Assembly (NCBI GenBank): GCA_017622115.1
Contig: JAGART010000137.1
Span: 1-13,533 of the forward strand
DNA from: Clostridia bacterium
Lineage (GTDB): Bacteria; Bacillota; Clostridia; Christensenellales; UBA1242
Length of the DNA stretch: 13,533 nucleotides
Direction of reading: 5' to 3'
The notes below the pieces were generated by a model. That model saw only the letters and a program-made list of their open reading frames with translations, did not search any database and was not told the DNA's origin. Both the position numbers and the translations under genes were made by a program. Of this stretch, positions 12,187 through 13,533 are shown in pieces. The number at the start of each line of letters is the position of its first letter. Positions within the stretch are counted from its first letter, which is position 1.

Positions 12187-12852
12187 TTATTCGCAATTTG
12201 GGCAAATATTTAAATTAGTGTTGTTTTGATTAGTATAATTGTTGTTTTGAATAGGGGTACATACACCATTTTCACAAATTATTCCATTATCACAATTTCC
12301 GTTTTCGCAATTAGGTTCAATTATACAATTTCCATCACTACAATCATTGTCTAATGAATTGTTATTGTCTGCATTTTCAATAGGAGTAGTTATTTCTGGA
12401 TTTGTATATTCATTAGGGGCTTGTTGTGCAATAGAATTGTTTAAATTTTGATTGTTAAGCGTGTTTTCATTGTTATTTATTAGATTAGAAGTATTATTAG
12501 ATTGATTTGTTGTATCGGTTAAATCAACTGAAGGTGAAACTGGATTGTTGTTTTGTGATTGTTCAATTTCAGTTGTAGTTTGTTGTTGAGTATTAAGTGT
12601 TCCGTTTGATGACATTTCAGGACTATCAAAGACATCTACAAGCAAAATTTGAGCCCCCATTACTAGTGCAAGAGTTGCCAAAAATGTAAAGTAGATGGCT
12701 ATTCCTATTTTGCGTTTTGTGCTTATAAGAGGTTGCTTTACTTTTGCTTGTGCTTGCGCTGTTTCTGTTTGTTGTACTTTACTACTATTTAATTTTGTAT
12801 TAGATTTTTTAGTTTTAGTTTCTTTTTCTAATGGTTGTTCTTTTTTAGCCAT
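12187..12852 (-). CDS. Single-pass membrane protein with Asn-rich stalk and Cys-repeat tail
   Basis: I do not recognise a family. Residues 1-47 are Lys/Gln/Thr-rich and probably cytoplasmic. Residues 48-74 form one membrane helix (IGIAIYFTFLATLALVMGAQ). Residues 75-168 are a low-complexity Asn/Gln/Thr/Ser stalk. Then come three tandem 11-residue repeats, CSDGNC (171-176), CENGNC (182-187) and CENGVC (193-198), consensus C-x2-G-x-C-x5, and a final CPNC (217-220). With Lys before the helix, the tail should face outside, where the eight Cys could form disulfides or bind metal. ATG at 12852 has AGGAG upstream. Monocistronic and convergent with the GLUG protein gene, sharing its terminator. No clear promoter was found. 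Confidence 0.82.
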   Translation of the reverse strand: MAKKEQPLEKETKTKKSNTKLNSSKVQQTETAQAQAKVKQPLISTKRKIGIAIYFTFLATLALVMGAQILLVDVFDSPEMSSNGTLNTQQQTTTEIEQSQNNNPVSPSVDLTDTTNQSNNTSNLINNNENTLNNQNLNNSIAQQAPNEYTNPEITTPIENADNNNSLDNDCSDGNCIIEPNCENGNCDNGIICENGVCTPIQNNNYTNQNNTNLNICPNCE

Positions 12853-12929
12853 AATGTTCTCCTTGTTTATTAATCAAAGTTAATTTGTGCAAAGAGAAAT
12901 GTTTTATGCACTAAATTTAATAAAAAAAT

Positions 12930-12952
12930 AAAAGTTGAATTTCTCAACTTTT
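12930..12952 (-). terminator. Terminator overlapping the stop codon of the WalJ fragment
   Basis: On the minus strand AAAAGTTGA / TCAACTTTT, 9-bp stem with a 5-base loop, then TTTATTTTTTT. The 5' arm is the last three codons (Lys-Ser-stop) of the gene ending at 12944. Confidence 0.85.
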
Positions 12953-13348
12953 AATACGATAAATATTTCCTATTTGGTGTTGCTTTGCTATATCTACGTG
13001 AATTTCCTTTGCTAAATCTCCACCATTTTTTGCAACTGTTTCGGTTAATGCTTGTAGTACAAGTTGGGGAGTATTATTTTCTTCGCTTAAATGTGCAGCG
13101 ATTACACCACGTATGCCATAACCTAACATTTTTAAAACGGAATTAGCAGTGTCTTGATTATTTAAGTGTCCAAGTTTTGATAAAATTCTCTTTTTCAGCA
13201 ATAGGGGATAATGTGGATTTTGCATAAGTCTTGTTATATCGTGATTTGCCTCTAAAATAACTAAACTACTATCCGCCATTCTTTTTATAATATCATCAGT
13301 TATAAATCCTAAATCAGTGGCTGTGCTGATTTTTTTGTTTCCATACAT
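12944..13348 (-). CDS. walJ: WalJ/YycJ metallo-beta-lactamase-fold protein, C-terminal half only
   Basis: The 134 residues match the C-terminal half of WalJ/YycJ, an MBL-fold hydrolase of about 260 residues encoded with the WalRK cell-wall regulators in Firmicutes. Family hallmarks are the metal-ligand Asp in TATDLGFITDD, LVILEANHD (residues 29-37), the KKRILSKLGHLNNQDTA block and AAHLSEENNTPQL, which carries a metal-ligand His. The N-terminal half with the HxHxDH metal motif is missing. The apparent ATG at 13348 has no ribosome binding site, and homology begins only around KISTATDLG (near 13330). Upstream, the sequence becomes an amidase gene on the other strand, so this is a broken gene or an assembly chimera. 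It cannot be active as it stands. Confidence 0.85.
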   Translation of the reverse strand: MYGNKKISTATDLGFITDDIIKRMADSSLVILEANHDITRLMQNPHYPLLLKKRILSKLGHLNNQDTANSVLKMLGYGIRGVIAAHLSEENNTPQLVLQALTETVAKNGGDLAKEIHVDIAKQHQIGNIYRIKS

Positions 13349-13533
13349 CGAAATGCCTATATTACGCCAAATACAACAAAGGGTGTAGAAACATTAGTCT
13401 TTAATGATGAAGGAATTAAGGCAAAAATGGCAAGAAATATCAATGCAAATCTTGCAAAAGTGGGATTCGTGAATCGTGGCGTGGTAGAACGTCCAAACCT
13501 GGTTGTTTTAAAACGAATCAAAATGCCCGCACT
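13325..13533 (+). CDS. N-acetylmuramoyl-L-alanine amidase, internal fragment
   Basis: An open frame runs to the window end and reads ADFFVSIHRNA, then a GVETLVF segment, then NRGVVERPNLVVLKRIKMPA. This is the core of a zinc amidase of the Amidase_3 type, which cleaves the bond between MurNAc and L-Ala in peptidoglycan. The His of SIH is a zinc ligand, and the GVE and MPA-type blocks are characteristic. The frame has no start codon: a TAA lies at 13310-13312 and the family sequence begins abruptly near 13325, where the minus-strand WalJ fragment also breaks off. The 3' end is cut by the window. The 5' break is a real feature of the sequence given, whatever its cause. Confidence 0.82.

Noticed and set aside
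1..13533. Recoding of TGA as tryptophan (Mollicutes-type code)
   Set aside because: recX and mazF end properly at TGA, and tryptophan is encoded by TGG at conserved positions such as GGSDQW in TyrS.

Overview
The window looks like a low-GC, Gram-positive-type (Firmicutes/Clostridia-like, probably uncultured) chromosome. It is strongly AT-rich, uses clear GGAGG-type ribosome binding sites, sigma-A-like TTGACA/TATAAT promoters and many intrinsic terminators. It carries acpS close to a mazF-type toxin gene, a WalJ/YycJ fragment and a GGGtGRT/NifU-like gene pair. TGA acts as a normal stop codon. The identification is by inference from gene content, not from a phylogenetic test.

Layout. (1) 1-546: 3' end of a 23S rRNA, a spacer with its own promoter, a 5S rRNA and a strong terminator. 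(2) 547-1639: an extremely AT-rich block with one orphan gene. (3) 1683-2460: an orphan gene on the minus strand whose leader holds two perfect DnaA boxes. (4) 2452-3141: a repeat-rich, hairpin-rich stretch containing two extra degenerate copies of the 3' end of the next gene. (5) 3072-4820 minus: a two-gene operon, NifU-like Fe-S scaffold then GGGtGRT protein, with a perfect 16-bp palindrome between promoter and ribosome binding site. (6) 4883-5397: a divergent orphan gene. (7) 5408-8290: a tight operon tyrS-yigZ-recX-acpS (translation, IMPACT-family protein, RecA modulator, acyl-carrier-protein activation). (8) 8324-8851: a toxin-antitoxin pair, with a MazF toxin and an atypical 60-residue putative antitoxin. 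(9) 8926-12181: a 1048-residue GLUG-repeat surface protein under a perfect consensus promoter. (10) 12187-12852 minus: a single-pass membrane protein with an Asn-rich stalk and three 11-residue Cys repeats, sharing a bidirectional terminator with the surface protein. (11) 12930-13533: the C-terminal part of WalJ/YycJ runs head-on into an internal fragment of an N-acetylmuramoyl-L-alanine amidase. This is either a chimeric assembly junction or a real rearrangement.

Most genes are housekeeping. The parts least explained by known families are the hairpin/gene-tail repeat zone (2767-3141), the paired DnaA boxes, the non-RHH-looking antitoxin and the Cys-repeat membrane protein facing the surface adhesin. 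No CRISPR array, tRNA, transposase or clear phage gene was seen.
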